Origin: Nostoc sp. KVJ20
GTDB taxonomy: Bacteria > Cyanobacteriota > Cyanobacteriia > Cyanobacteriales > Nostocaceae
Length of the DNA stretch: 64,000 bases
Direction of reading: 5' to 3'
Assembly: GCF_001712795.1 (NCBI RefSeq)
Contig: NZ_KV757585.1
Coordinates: 62,001-126,000, forward strand
The notes beneath the pieces are model-generated. The model saw only the letters and a list, made by a program, of their open reading frames with translations, was not told the DNA's origin and did no database searches. Both the position numbers and the translations under genes were made by a program. Positions 35,580 through 45,137 of the stretch are shown one piece after another (position 1 is the stretch's first letter; each line of letters opens with the position of its first letter).

Positions 35580-36799
35580 GCAGAATCACTGCCATGACGA
35601 GTTTTGAGCCTCCAACCCAGCACTAAGCCAGTTCCAACCAGTAAAACGCCAGCAAAACCATAAGGGACGTTTACCTGCCATGCATACAGAACACCTCCTA
35701 ATGTTGCTCCCCCAACTTGTCCGAGGCTATTGGCAGCATTTTGAATTCCTAACACTGTTCCCGTGTGTTGACCGCTCCGTTTTGAAATCAAAGCAGTTAA
35801 GTTGGGGGTGATCAATGCCATACCGAATGCCAATATACCGACAACTCCCAGCACAATGGGAAGCGATCGTGCCATTAGCAGCAGGAAGATTCCGCTTCCC
35901 ATGAGTGCAAATCCCAAAGCAACTTGGATGATCGCACTTATATATCGAGATAGATAGCTCACTGCAATAACTTGAAAAACTGCCATCACTGAGCCACAAA
36001 TCATGAATACAATTCCTGTTTGGACGGGACCGTATCCCAATTTTTCTTGAGCATATAATGCAAATACGACTTCAAAGAGCATGAGTCCAAACTGGGCGAT
36101 TGTGGTTAAACCCAACAGCAGTAATAGTGGTTTACCAAGCTTTTTCCAATTTAGTGCTGGCTGATGAGCGAGTACAGTTGCTGATTTCGATGACAACGAT
36201 TCTGGCAACCAGCGGAAAGCAACTAGCAGCGTTAAGAACATCAAAACCGCAGCTAGAAAAAAGGGAGGAGCATAATTTTCAACTTTGAGATCGAAAAGAC
36301 CAAGGGTGAAATGTAAGTCTTCACGAGTTGTCAAACCACCGAAAGCCGGACCAACAATTACTCCAAGACTCACTGCTGTACCGAGCCAAGCCATTCCCTT
36401 GGCGCGATCGCGCTCAGAAGTTAAATCAGAAACATAAGCCGTAGCCGCAGGCAGCATCGCCGAAGATAGAACCCCACCGAATGCCCGAACAACGTACAGC
36501 ATTGTCATTGAAGAGGCAAATCCAAATAGGAGTTGGGCGATCGCGGAACCAGCAATTCCGATCAAGATTAAGGGTCGTCTGCCAATTCGATCTGACAATT
36601 GCCCCCAAAACGGTGCTGTAATAAACTGAGCTAAGGCGTAAATGCTGGTTAATAAGGTAATGTGGATGGCGATCGTTTCACGCGGAATACCTGCTGCATG
36701 GAGATGTTTGGCGTAGAAAGGAAGTACAGGCAGGCTTACTCCGAAGCCAATCATGACCACAAATAAGCAAACAAGAAGTAAGAATAGCCTTTTAATCAT
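35573..36799 (-). CDS. MFS drug/multidrug efflux transporter (TetA-like)
   Basis: I place the start at the ATG of [20 protein letters not shown], which overlaps the stop of the upstream remnant; a longer frame upstream is that remnant read out of phase. The 408-aa product has twelve predicted membrane helices and the motif A loop [16 protein letters not shown] between helices 2 and 3, plus motif C-like [10 protein letters not shown]. It is a proton-driven efflux pump of the DHA1 group. The substrate is unknown. Confidence 0.85.
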   Translation of the reverse strand: MIKRLFLLLVCLFVVMIGFGVSLPVLPFYAKHLHAAGIPRETIAIHITLLTSIYALAQFITAPFWGQLSDRIGRRPLILIGIAGSAIAQLLFGFASSMTMLYVVRAFGGVLSSAMLPAATAYVSDLTSERDRAKGMAWLGTAVSLGVIVGPAFGGLTTREDLHFTLGLFDLKVENYAPPFFLAAVLMFLTLLVAFRWLPESLSSKSATVLAHQPALNWKKLGKPLLLLLGLTTIAQFGLMLFEVVFALYAQEKLGYGPVQTGIVFMICGSVMAVFQVIAVSYLSRYISAIIQVALGFALMGSGIFLLLMARSLPIVLGVVGILAFGMALITPNLTALISKRSGQHTGTVLGIQNAANSLGQVGGATLGGVLYAWQVNVPYGFAGVLLVGTGLVLGWRLKTRHGSDSAY

Positions 36800-37044
36800 C
36801 TTTTCAAGTATCTGCCTAATTGGGTTTGTAGATCGGTCAGGTGAACGCTTATCAGGTTTGGTAGAACAATGTGGGCAGCTCCAATGCGATCGGCAGTACC
36901 GAGTCCAATCGCCCACATACCTGCGGCGATCGCTGCTTCAATTCCGGCGGAGGCATCTTCAATCACAACACAGTGGGCAGGGTCGAGTCCTAACCGAGTC
37001 GCGGCGTACAGAAATAGGTTGGGGGCTGGCTTGGGGTATTCGAC
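36796..37044 (-). pseudogene. C-terminal fragment of a HAD-family phosphatase (beta-phosphoglucomutase-like)
   Basis: Minus-strand translation gives [20 protein letters not shown], then [21 protein letters not shown], with motifs III and IV of HAD hydrolases. The nucleophile motif and cap are missing; the 5' side is replaced at 37045 by a dispersed repeat. The stop overlaps the MFS start (ATGA), so it was once upstream in the same operon. Confidence 0.8.
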
Positions 37045-37165
37045 GCTAGAATTTTGATGCTTCTCTCAGACACAAACCCTGACTCCTCCACTGTTATCGT
37101 GCTGCGATAGCGTTCGCGTAGCGTGTCCCCTTGGGACTCAGCGCTGCCTTGAGCAGGTCGCTATC
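37045..37165. repeat. dispersed repeat, copy 1 (starts GCTAGAATTTTGATGC)
   Basis: It matches 42250-42346 over its ends: GCTAGAATTTTGATGCTTCT, then CTCCTCCAC.GTTAT.GTGCTGCG, ending GCAGGTCGCTATC. This copy carries an additional 30-bp GTTCGCGTAGCGTGTCCCC-type insert. Both copies replace the 5' end of a minus-strand gene. Confidence 0.75.
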
Positions 37166-37186
37166 ATTCAAACTCTAGAAATAAAT

Positions 37187-37203
37187 TCTGAGAAAGTTAT
37201 GAG
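37187..37203 (-). promoter_or_regulatory. Box II copy (minus strand)
   Basis: Minus-strand CTCATAACTTTCTCAGA, inside a block of about 75 bp (37163-37235) repeated at 52730-52797 plus 52902-52920. Confidence 0.45.
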
Positions 37204-37217
37204 GGTTGTATCAAGCA

Positions 37218-37370
37218 TCAGGAGGGCATCCATCCGAACACATGACAAACCACTAGGCAAGCGCCAAACATGACGATCATTCCGATCATATTTTTAATAA
37301 TCTTGTAAATGCTGCGAGGATTTGCCGAAATGTCTTCAGTGATTTGAGTTTCAGTTTCTGGGTGATGCAT
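37218..37370 (-). CDS. 50-aa single-span membrane miniprotein
   Basis: The frame begins ATG after CAGGAG (spacing ten) and encodes MHHPETETQITEDISANPRS, then a hydrophobic helix MIGMIVMFGACLVVCHVFGW. The clear ribosome site, His-containing head and single helix support a real small gene. The C-terminal sequence and downstream flank recur, broken, at 52775-52925. It lies about 140 bp downstream of the permease gene. I know no function. Confidence 0.55.
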   Translation of the reverse strand: MHHPETETQITEDISANPRSIYKIIKNMIGMIVMFGACLVVCHVFGWMPS

Positions 37371-37507
37371 TATAATTTACTCCTGTGAAGTCAAAACTTT
37401 AAGTACTAATTCTTGATGTGAATTAAAATTGTATAAATTAAAACTTTACTGCGGTTTACCTACTGAGGTTAAAGGAGAAACAGGTAGTGGGTGCAGATTA
37501 TATGGAT

Positions 37508-38638
37508 TTATGTTAGCTGTTTGCGAAATTGGCGAATGCTAATAGTTAAGAAAAAAGCAGCAAAAATTAATAACGCTAAAACATTAGGATAGAGCATATC
37601 GATGCCGATTCCCTTTAGCAAAATTCCGCGCAAAATACGGATGTAATGTCGCAAAGGATTAAGAATAGACAGGTAACGGAAGAAGTCGGGCATACTGTCG
37701 ATCGGCGCGATCGCTCCTGAAAGTTGAATCAATGGAATATTGACAAAAAATGCAGTCAAGACAACTTGCTGCTGATTTTTAGAAACTGTTGCCAACAAAA
37801 TTCCAATACCAATGCCAACAAACAAATACAGACCTGACAGCAATAAAAGCACAAATAAATTGCCTCGCAATGGCACCCCAAATACGAGCCGTGCAACTCC
37901 CAAAGAGATTAAAAACGTTCCCATCAGCAATACAAACAACGGCACAATTTTCGCTAACAGAATTTCCCAAATGGCGGCAGGTGTCATCAACAACTGCTCC
38001 AAAGTCCCTACATCTTTCTCGCGGATGACTGTGAGTGCAGAAACAAGGGAACTAACAAGCGTGAGGGTAATCCCAATGACTCCCGGTACAAAAAACCAAC
38101 CACTGATTAACCCAGGATTATACAAAAACGTATGGGCGGGGCGAATTAAAGGTAGAGTAATATTAGGCAATAATTGACGACCTTGTTGCTGAAGAATGCG
38201 AAGCAGATAGCCACTGGCGATGCCTGCTGTATTCGCATCAACCCCATCGACAAGAATCTGGATATCTGCGGGCTTACTCTGATCCAACTGCCGCTTAAAG
38301 GTAGGAGGAATGACTAAGCCAACGGTAATGTTACCCTCCCGCACTTGTTCACCGAGTTTGGCTTGGCTGGGCTGATACTGTTTCACCACAAACACTTTAT
38401 TCTCAGTTAGTGCAGCAATCAGTTCCCGGCTTTCGGTGACATTGGCGTAGTCTACAACTCCCAAGTTAATTTTGGTGATATTGGGGTTAAGAGTAAACCC
38501 ATAGAGCAAAATTTGGATGATTGGGGCGATCGTCAACAAGACAATGATCTCTTTGTTGCCGAGAATCTGGTGAATCTCCTTAACAATGAGTGCTAAAAAT
38601 GACCCAGGAAAAATGCGATGGAGCAGTTTAATAACCAT
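37508..38638 (-). CDS. ABC-2 type permease (YbhR/YbhS-like)
   Basis: The 376-aa protein has one N-terminal membrane helix (EIIVLLTIAPIIQILLYGF), a large extracytoplasmic domain (about 55-190), then five helices with the ABC-2 signature EKDVGTLEQLLMTPAAIWEIL and a re-entrant C-terminal part. It pairs with the permease at 39399-40505 and the HlyD protein to form a drug or lipid exporter driven by the double ATPase. A methyltransferase gene interrupts the operon between the two permeases. Confidence 0.88.
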   Translation of the reverse strand: MVIKLLHRIFPGSFLALIVKEIHQILGNKEIIVLLTIAPIIQILLYGFTLNPNITKINLGVVDYANVTESRELIAALTENKVFVVKQYQPSQAKLGEQVREGNITVGLVIPPTFKRQLDQSKPADIQILVDGVDANTAGIASGYLLRILQQQGRQLLPNITLPLIRPAHTFLYNPGLISGWFFVPGVIGITLTLVSSLVSALTVIREKDVGTLEQLLMTPAAIWEILLAKIVPLFVLLMGTFLISLGVARLVFGVPLRGNLFVLLLLSGLYLFVGIGIGILLATVSKNQQQVVLTAFFVNIPLIQLSGAIAPIDSMPDFFRYLSILNPLRHYIRILRGILLKGIGIDMLYPNVLALLIFAAFFLTISIRQFRKQLT

Positions 38639-38668
38639 TTGAGAAAAACCAAGAAAGGCAAAAAAACT

Positions 38669-39337
38669 CTATACAGGTTGTTGCAAAGTTTTATCGTGGG
38701 GTTCATCTGTCTTCTTAAAATTAAGAGTGAAAGCAAACCAACTTCCGTATTGACTATCAAATTGAAATCCGGCAGCCTCAGTCAAACGGCGAACGACGCT
38801 GTAGGGTTGATAGTGGGGATCGGGAATCACTTCGGTGATGGAAAGTAACCCACCCGGTTTTAGCGCAGCAAATATTTGATGCAGTGCCGCCTCGCGATCT
38901 GAAATTTCACCCAAGACCGTTACAAGTAAAGCGCGGTCAAACACATTTTTCTCTAATTCATCCTGGTCTATTCTGCTGAGTAATATCTGCACATTCGTTA
39001 AGTGCTTTGCAGCAACTCGCTTTTTAACCTCTTCCAGCATTGCTGGCTGACCGTCTAGAGCTACTACTGCCCCGTTTGGCGTTACTCTTTCAGCCGCAGG
39101 AATAGTCAGTCGCCCTGAGCCACATCCTACATCCAATATCTGCATTCCCGGAGCCAGATTGAGCCGATCTAAAATTGTTGAACTACTGGCAACCGCATTC
39201 ATATAGGGATTTTCTAGCAACCAGGCTAACCAGACAGGACAGGGTAAAAAGCGAACACGTACAGCCCCTCGCCACCAAAGACCAACCCCGACCAAGAGTA
39301 AAAGTAACACGGCGGTGTCTAGAAAAATTGTTTTCAT
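38669..39337 (-). CDS. membrane-anchored class I SAM methyltransferase
   Basis: I place the start at an ATG preceded by AGAGGT with seven-base spacing; a GTG three codons earlier is possible. The product has an N-terminal membrane helix (TAVLLLLLVGVGLWW). The methyltransferase core follows with motif I ILDVGCGSGRLTIPA, the acidic VVALDGQP and LLVTVLGEISDREA. It lies inside the exporter operon, so it may methylate the exported compound or a membrane lipid. The substrate is unknown. Confidence 0.82.
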   Translation of the reverse strand: MKTIFLDTAVLLLLLVGVGLWWRGAVRVRFLPCPVWLAWLLENPYMNAVASSSTILDRLNLAPGMQILDVGCGSGRLTIPAAERVTPNGAVVALDGQPAMLEEVKKRVAAKHLTNVQILLSRIDQDELEKNVFDRALLVTVLGEISDREAALHQIFAALKPGGLLSITEVIPDPHYQPYSVVRRLTEAAGFQFDSQYGSWFAFTLNFKKTDEPHDKTLQQPV

Positions 39338-39398
39338 ATCCTGCACCTCTTTCGTTAAGTCCTATTTCATTCCAGCTTTAACCCGTAGTAACTCTTGC

Positions 39399-40505
39399 TT
39401 AGTCGGGTAGCTGCATTTTGCGTAAGCCCAAACGGGCAACGATAAAGAGAATCAGCCCCAAGAGAGCAATCATCAGCATCGAAAACCAAATGCCGCGCCA
39501 GCCTGTTCCACGCACAAACGCATCGCGGCTAATTTGGATGAAATACCGCGCTGGAACAATGTCAGCTAAATGGTTTAAGGGAAACGGAATATTGCTAATT
39601 GGGTAAATAAAGCCAGACAATAAGAGCGCAGTCATAAAGCCTGTTAAAGAGACGGCTTGAACAGTAGAAATCAGGTCTTTCGCTCGTGTGCCGATCGCCA
39701 GACCAAACATCACACTAACTGCTAAATATAGTGGTGTACCAACTAGCAAGGGAATCGGGTCGCCTGCAAAGCCAAGTTTGAAAATGAAAGCGCCAACGAC
39801 CATGAGGAGAAGGGCTTCACCTAAAGACACAATGAGATATGCCAATCCTTTGCCCAAAATTAGCTCAGTAGCCGTCATACTTGTGGAATAGACCTGGATG
39901 ATATTTCCTTTCTCTTTTTCCCGCACCATTGACATTGCTGCTAACAATGAGGGAAACACCCAGAGGAGAAAGCCAAATACGCCCGGTACGATGTAGAGCG
40001 ATTCTTTGCGTCCCGGATTAAACCAGATTCGCAAATGAGGTGCGAGTGGATTGCGTCCAGGCTCTAAGCCAGCCGCCGCTAAGAAAGCAGTGGTAGTGGC
40101 ATGAATGCTATTTTGGATGACCCTGGCATTATTAGTGTCTGTGCCGTCCACAAGAATCTGCACATCGCTGCCGCGCCCCGATTTAATGTCGCGGCTGAAA
40201 TCCGGTGGAATCATGACCACGGCTTTGGCAAAGCCGTGGTCAAGCGCGTGAATTACCGGATCGCCACCGGGCCAGGGCGTTGCCTGAAATTGATTGGTGG
40301 CGAACAAACGCTCAATATAGCTGCGGCTGAGGGGAGTATTGTTTAAATCTTGTACGACGATCGGAATGTTTTTTGCCTCTAGCCGAATGGCAAAACTCAA
40401 AATGAACAGAGAGATCAATGGCAGTAGAAACGCCAGAGCAACTGTGAGGCGATCGCGACGAAACTGCGTCAATTCTTTCACACACTGCACCAGAATTCGT
40501 TTCAC
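39399..40505 (-). CDS. ABC-2 type permease (YbhS/YbhR-like)
   Basis: The 368-aa protein opens MKRILVQCVKELTQFRRDRL with a first helix at about 22-42 and a large external domain. The ABC-2 signature REKEKGNIIQVYSTSMTATELILGK and the C-terminal helices follow. Its start overlaps the HlyD gene stop by four bases (ATGA), showing translational coupling. It is the second half of the permease pair. Confidence 0.88.
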   Translation of the reverse strand: MKRILVQCVKELTQFRRDRLTVALAFLLPLISLFILSFAIRLEAKNIPIVVQDLNNTPLSRSYIERLFATNQFQATPWPGGDPVIHALDHGFAKAVVMIPPDFSRDIKSGRGSDVQILVDGTDTNNARVIQNSIHATTTAFLAAAGLEPGRNPLAPHLRIWFNPGRKESLYIVPGVFGFLLWVFPSLLAAMSMVREKEKGNIIQVYSTSMTATELILGKGLAYLIVSLGEALLLMVVGAFIFKLGFAGDPIPLLVGTPLYLAVSVMFGLAIGTRAKDLISTVQAVSLTGFMTALLLSGFIYPISNIPFPLNHLADIVPARYFIQISRDAFVRGTGWRGIWFSMLMIALLGLILFIVARLGLRKMQLPD

Positions 40506-41752
40506 GGCTGTTCCTCTGTGAGAAGAGTAGCATCCGCAGGCATTCCTGGTTTGACAAACCCAGCTGGATTATCAATCTTGAGCTTGATTCCAAACACTTG
40601 CTTGACTCGATCATCTTTGAAATAAATATTTTCAGGTGTAAAGGAAGCTTGGGAATCGATCGTGGCAACGGTTGCCGTTAGAGGTTTACTAGAATTAGAA
40701 TCGAGAAAAACCTTAGCGGCTTGACCGACCCGAACCTTGCCAATGCTGCCTTCTGGAACGTAGCCTCGCAAATAAACAGTGTTGAGATTGACGATCGAGA
40801 GCAGCGTTTTCCCACTGACCACGACAGCACCCGGTTCCACACTCCGTGCCGTCACCACGCCATCGATCGGGCTAACCACATTCAGATAAGCAATTTGTGC
40901 CTGAATTTGCTGAATGGCTGCCTGAGCATTTTTGACCTCTGCCTGTGCTGCTTGAAGTTGAGCAGTTGCCTGTTGTCGTAGTTGCAGCAACCCTGCAAGT
41001 CGAGCATTGCGAATGCCAGGGTTAAAGCTGGAAGTCTTTGCTAAAGCCAGTCCACCACGACCAGCATCAACTTGCTTCTGACTTGCTTCTACCACAGATT
41101 GAGCCGTCTCGTGAGCAGTTTCTGCTTGGTCAAACCGTTGTCTGGGTATGGCTCCATCTTTGGCCAACTGAGCAAAGCGATCGCGATCAACCCGTGATAA
41201 CCTTAACTGAGATTGGGCTTGCTTGAGTTGAGCTTCTGCGACTGCCACGGTAGATTGTGCTTGGAAGACACGCCCTTGCCGATCATCTTGAGATTGTTCT
41301 AGGGTTAGTTGAGCTTCCTGGATCTGAGTGTCAACGATCTGAATTTGTAAGCGAGCCTGAAGCTCTTGTTGTTGAACCGCAGTCAAACGCGCCTGTAGCC
41401 CACGCTGTTGAGCCTGAATTTCTTCATCATTGAGACGCACAATTAACTGACCTGTTTTGACAGCATCTCCTTCCCGCACCGCGATCGCAGCAATCCGACC
41501 CGGTACTTTAGCACCAATATCGGTTTCATATCCTTCGATTCGCCCACTGATTTGAAGATCGTTTGTTTTAGGACGAGAGAGAAAGTACCAAGCTGAAAGT
41601 CCGGCTGTGGCGATTACGATGCCCATCCCAATAAACAGATAAGCCTTGCGAGAGCGTTTAGAGGGCGGTTTAGATTCAGGCGGTTTTGAGGGAGACTCTT
41701 CTTCAGGAGATGGGACTGTTTGTTTTTGAGGCTTAGGAGGTGATTGAGTCAT
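40502..41752 (-). CDS. HlyD/EmrA-type membrane fusion protein (YbhG-like)
   Basis: The 416-aa adaptor has a Pro/Lys-rich cytosolic head, one membrane helix (AYLFIGMGIVIATAGLSAWYF), lipoyl-type half motifs (GAKVPGRIAAIAVREGDAVK and VSPIDGVVTARSVEPGAVV), and a long coiled coil (about 125-265, Gln/Ala-rich). It bridges inner and outer membranes in tripartite export. It heads the minus-strand operon HlyD, permease, methyltransferase, permease. Confidence 0.9.
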   Translation of the reverse strand: MTQSPPKPQKQTVPSPEEESPSKPPESKPPSKRSRKAYLFIGMGIVIATAGLSAWYFLSRPKTNDLQISGRIEGYETDIGAKVPGRIAAIAVREGDAVKTGQLIVRLNDEEIQAQQRGLQARLTAVQQQELQARLQIQIVDTQIQEAQLTLEQSQDDRQGRVFQAQSTVAVAEAQLKQAQSQLRLSRVDRDRFAQLAKDGAIPRQRFDQAETAHETAQSVVEASQKQVDAGRGGLALAKTSSFNPGIRNARLAGLLQLRQQATAQLQAAQAEVKNAQAAIQQIQAQIAYLNVVSPIDGVVTARSVEPGAVVVSGKTLLSIVNLNTVYLRGYVPEGSIGKVRVGQAAKVFLDSNSSKPLTATVATIDSQASFTPENIYFKDDRVKQVFGIKLKIDNPAGFVKPGMPADATLLTEEQP

Positions 41753-41813
41753 GGCTGGAGACTTCTATAACGAAGCAAAAGCAAGAGTTAGACCAGAGAC
41801 AACAAAGATTATT

Positions 41814-42278
41814 TCAAGCTCTGTTTTTGGGATAGCCCAGTATGTGACGGTAAGCCAGATAAAGGATGAATGGCGGCAAAATGATCCACTGAATTACGGC
41901 GAGGAAACTCATTCCTAGAATGGGTACTGCCAGCACCGGAACCCCATAGACTTTGGAAACATTGACTCGATAGGTTTCTATCACAAGGGTGATCAGTAAT
42001 CCAATGCTCGTAAACAGGAAAGTGAGTTTCCAAGTTGGATAAAGCACCCAATCCCGTGAACGAACTAGCGCACTCACAATCCAACTACTGAGCAAAATGA
42101 TGACCCCATCGCCAAAGGTGCAGTGCGTTAAGTCATTAATTTTGTCTGCTAAAGAGGGACTTCCATAAAATTCGTAATAGGGAGCTTGCCAAACTTCGTA
42201 AACAAAATTGAGCAAAAAGGCAAAGAGAAACAGGTTCGTTTCTGGTGCCGCTAGAATTTTGATGCTTCTCTTAGACAC
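41814..42278 (-). CDS. four-helix membrane protein with repeat-derived N-terminus
   Basis: The product has about four hydrophobic segments (LFLFAFLLNFVYEVWQAPYY, GVIILLSSWIVSALV, WKLTFLFTSIGLLITLVIE, VPILGMSFLAVIQWIILPP). Its first nine codons (MSKRSIKIL) are read from the dispersed repeat ending at 42250, the same sequence that truncates the HAD fragment at 37045. The native start was therefore probably lost and the protein may be 5' truncated or re-started. I do not recognise the family with confidence. Confidence 0.6.
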   Translation of the reverse strand: MSKRSIKILAAPETNLFLFAFLLNFVYEVWQAPYYEFYGSPSLADKINDLTHCTFGDGVIILLSSWIVSALVRSRDWVLYPTWKLTFLFTSIGLLITLVIETYRVNVSKVYGVPVLAVPILGMSFLAVIQWIILPPFILYLAYRHILGYPKNRA

Positions 42279-42346
42279 AAACCGTTACTCCTCCACCGTT
42301 ATTGTGCTGCGATAGCGAAGCGCTGCCTTTAGCAGGTCGCTATCTG
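42250..42346. repeat. dispersed repeat, copy 2
   Basis: Homologous to 37045-37165, without the 30-bp insert. It abuts the left end of the large transposon; GCAGGTCGCTA (42332-42342) and the transposon end TAGCGACCTGC (42347-42357) form a perfect 11-bp hairpin. Confidence 0.7.
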
Positions 42347-42480
42347 TAGCGACCTGCAATACTAATCGCTCAAACCTGCAATCAAGACATTTACAAACCA
42401 GGATTAAATGCAACTATAATTGCGCTTCAGCCAGGATTAAATGCAACTGAGCCAGGATTATGGTTCTTGGCAACTTTTGG
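42347..42480 (+). repeat. left inverted end of the transposon
   Basis: Sites in order: TAGCGACCTGCAAT (42347), ACCTGCAAT (42374), CCAGGATTAAATGCAACT (42398 and 42431) and CCAGGATTA (42452), then GGTTCTTGGCAACTTTTGGT. A GGCAGAA-type STRR follows at about 42496-42531. Confidence 0.8.
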
Positions 42481-42608
42481 TGATCCTGGTTGGGGTAAGG
42501 CAGAAGGCAGAGGGCAGAAGGCAGAAGGAGGAAAGGAAGAAGTAGTATAATTGAAGTACTTCAAACTTCTGACTTCAAACTTTTAAGGGATAAGCATCAA
42601 CTTTTGGT

Positions 42609-44273
42609 ATGGAATTGCTATGCCACCTGTTACCCGATAGAACGCATCTGAAAATTCAAAATTGGCTGATTGATGAAGCGAAAGCCAGCATTGGATTGGT
42701 CGTTGACTCTACACAAGCCATTGTTAAGTGCCCGGTTTGTAGTTTTCCAACTCATCGAATTCATAGCCGCTACGAACGCTCTTTAGCCGATCTACCGTGG
42801 GCTGATTACAGAATTACCCTACAACTACGTGTGCGGAAGTTCTTCTGCATCAATAATTTGTGTAAACGACGCATTTTTACAGAAAGACTGACATCTGTAA
42901 CCGCACCTTGGGCACGCCGAACTCTGCGAATGGCTCAAAGATTGACCGACATTGGTTTAGGATTGGGTGGTGCAGCAGGGGTAAGGCTTTCACAGCGATT
43001 GGGTTTTAGTGTGAGTCGCAACACTCTGCTGTCGTTGGTGCGTAAAATACCGTTACCATCAGTTGGTTCGCTCTCAACTGTTGGAGTAGATGACTTCTGT
43101 TTCCGTAAAGGTAAGACCTACGGCACAATAGTGGTTGATTTAGAGCGAAGCCGACCAGTGGCATTATTAAATGATCGATCAGCAGAAACCTTGGCTGAAT
43201 GGTTGAAAGTCTATCCTGACATAAAAATCGTTTCACGAGACCGAGCTAAAGCTTATGAAAAAGGTATTCGCCAAGGGGTACAATCGGCCATACAGGTTGC
43301 AGACCGTTTTCATTTGCTTCAAAACCTAGCTGAAACGCTCTACCAGGTGTTTGGTATGCATGGTAAAGCAATCAAAGTTGTTGAAGAAACACACAACCAA
43401 AACGAGGCAATCCGCCGGGATAGGACGGCTCTTGTGCCAGTGCAACCACCAATTCCAACGACTCAACAGCAAGACCTAGCTTCCACACGGCGCAAGCGGC
43501 GAGAAGCTCTTTATCAGCAAGTCTGGGACTTGCACTCATGCGGTTGGTCTGCACCAGCCATAGCCCGTTTTGTCGGTATTAGTCGTACAACGGTGTTTCG
43601 CTACTTAAGCACTCCAACATTTCCTGAACGCCAGGGACGTAGTGACTGTGGTATTAGAAGCTTGGTTTCCCCCTATAAAGATTACCTTCTCAAACGCTGG
43701 AACGAAGGTTGCCATGAAGCGTTGCAGTTATTTGAGGAAATTCAACCACTTGGTTACAAGGGCAGCTATGACACTGTAGCCCGCTACGTTCGGCGCTTGC
43801 GTTCCTCTGTTGGAATCAAAACTCAGCAATGGTATTCGATTAAGTCTCTACCAAAAGTAATCGAACCAAATATACTGTCCCTCACACCCCGTCGTGCAGC
43901 ATGGCTTGTGCTGCGAAGAGAAGAATCACGCTCCGCAGATGATGAAAAACTAATTACTTTGTTAATGGCACAGCACCCCGATTTAGCTGAAGCTATGGAG
44001 TTATCAACAAGCTTTGCTCAACTTGTGCGTCAACGACAGCCGGAACAACTCGATTCTTGGCTAGCGATTGCCAATTGCAGTACTCTTTCTCCTTTTCGTC
44101 GCTTTGCTAAAAGTTTGAGTGAAGATTATGATGCTGTTAAGGCAGGCGTAACAATGTCAATTAGCAATGGCCCAGTTGAAGGGCATATTAACCGATTGAA
44201 AATGTTGAAGCGGCAGATGTATGGTCGTGCAAAGATAGACTTGCTTGAACGCCGATTCTTGTTAGCAACTTAA
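42609..44273 (+). CDS. ISL3-family transposase
   Basis: The 554-aa protein has an N-terminal zinc-binding region (VKCPVCSFPTHRIHSRYERSL, then FFCINNLCKRRIF), a helix-turn-helix (SAPAIARFVGISRTTVFRYL), and a DDE core including VGVDDFCFRKGKTYGTIVVDL, VSRDRAKAYEKGI and the terminal SISNGPVEGHINRLKMLKRQMYG-type block. This is the ISL3 pattern, full length and apparently intact. Its C-terminus is nearly the same as the second copy at 63178. Confidence 0.92.
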   Translation: MELLCHLLPDRTHLKIQNWLIDEAKASIGLVVDSTQAIVKCPVCSFPTHRIHSRYERSLADLPWADYRITLQLRVRKFFCINNLCKRRIFTERLTSVTAPWARRTLRMAQRLTDIGLGLGGAAGVRLSQRLGFSVSRNTLLSLVRKIPLPSVGSLSTVGVDDFCFRKGKTYGTIVVDLERSRPVALLNDRSAETLAEWLKVYPDIKIVSRDRAKAYEKGIRQGVQSAIQVADRFHLLQNLAETLYQVFGMHGKAIKVVEETHNQNEAIRRDRTALVPVQPPIPTTQQQDLASTRRKRREALYQQVWDLHSCGWSAPAIARFVGISRTTVFRYLSTPTFPERQGRSDCGIRSLVSPYKDYLLKRWNEGCHEALQLFEEIQPLGYKGSYDTVARYVRRLRSSVGIKTQQWYSIKSLPKVIEPNILSLTPRRAAWLVLRREESRSADDEKLITLLMAQHPDLAEAMELSTSFAQLVRQRQPEQLDSWLAIANCSTLSPFRRFAKSLSEDYDAVKAGVTMSISNGPVEGHINRLKMLKRQMYGRAKIDLLERRFLLAT

Positions 44274-44276
44274 AGA

Positions 44277-44487
44277 AGGCAGGAGGCAGAAGGCAGAGGG
44301 CAGAAGGAAATACTGATAAATAAATTTAGGGAGTTCAACAAGCATACAATTTTTCTCATGTTATGTGTTCTTTGATAAATTTTCTTATCTTTTTTTCATA
44401 AATTCAGATGCTTTAAACACTGTGGTAGAGAGCAAAATATATTTTCTTCCAACTGAGCCTCCTGCCCTCTGCCCTCTGCCTTTCTTC
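44277..44487. repeat. pair of inverted STRR arrays between transposase and intron
   Basis: GGCAGAA/GGCAGAG heptads at 44277-44308 face CTGCCCTCTGCC heptads at 44458-44487. The intervening 150 bp is AT-rich with no gene. Further arrays of this heptad are at about 50046-50077 and 62718-62749. Confidence 0.8.
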
Positions 44488-45137
44488 GGTATAATTCTTG
44501 TACTTCAGTGCGACCCGAAAGTCGCTCGCGAGAGTGGAACCCTCAAAAAGTTCCCAGGTTAGTATCCAAACCTGTACCCACCCGAAGGGGCATTTTGAGT
44601 AATTAGTATGTCTCACAGCTAGAGGGTAATGTCTAATCCCAAGTAATAGTCACAAACGAAAGGGAGGGCTAGGGTAAAACCAATATGGATAATGTTTATG
44701 AATCTGCGTTGAGGCTCCGATATTCTGAAGGCTATCGAAAGTGACTGATACGGTAGTGTGGGGTAAATCATCCGTTATGTAAACGGAAACAGGAAAGATG
44801 CCTGAAGTACATCTTTATAGGATACCAAGCTCCCGGAGTATAGCAGAATCCTAAATTGGTTGTATCTGTTGCGTGCGAAACGGGGAAAACCCAATGGGGT
44901 CTAACTACGTTGCTGTTTGTAGTTAGTAGGAGTAACCGTAAGGTACTCGGAACTCCTCAGTGGGAGTAGGAAACCCCACTAAGCAAATGCTGCCATACCG
45001 AAAGGTAATAGAAAACAGGACTTGTCCCTGATAACTAAGCAGATAGGTCTGATGACTAACTCGAAAGGGTGCCGACGGGGGTTGGTAAGTCTCTTGAATC
45101 TCAAAGTAAGGGAATCGAACTTTTTGGGAAAAGTTAG

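Noticed and set aside
36800..37049. Plus-strand frames and a longer MFS N-terminus here
   Set aside because: The minus strand encodes an in-frame HAD phosphatase remnant ending at the MFS start, which explains all of these frames.
37438..37494. Plus-strand ribosome-site region resembling the leader of the ABC ATPase gene
   Set aside because: GAGGTTAAAGGAGAAACAGG is similar to the leader at 33150-33175, but the following frame stops after nine codons; too little to call a gene.
42496..44487. GGCAGAA heptad arrays as CRISPR or binding arrays
   Set aside because: They are tandem heptanucleotide STRR tracts without spacers, repeated at several places in the window.
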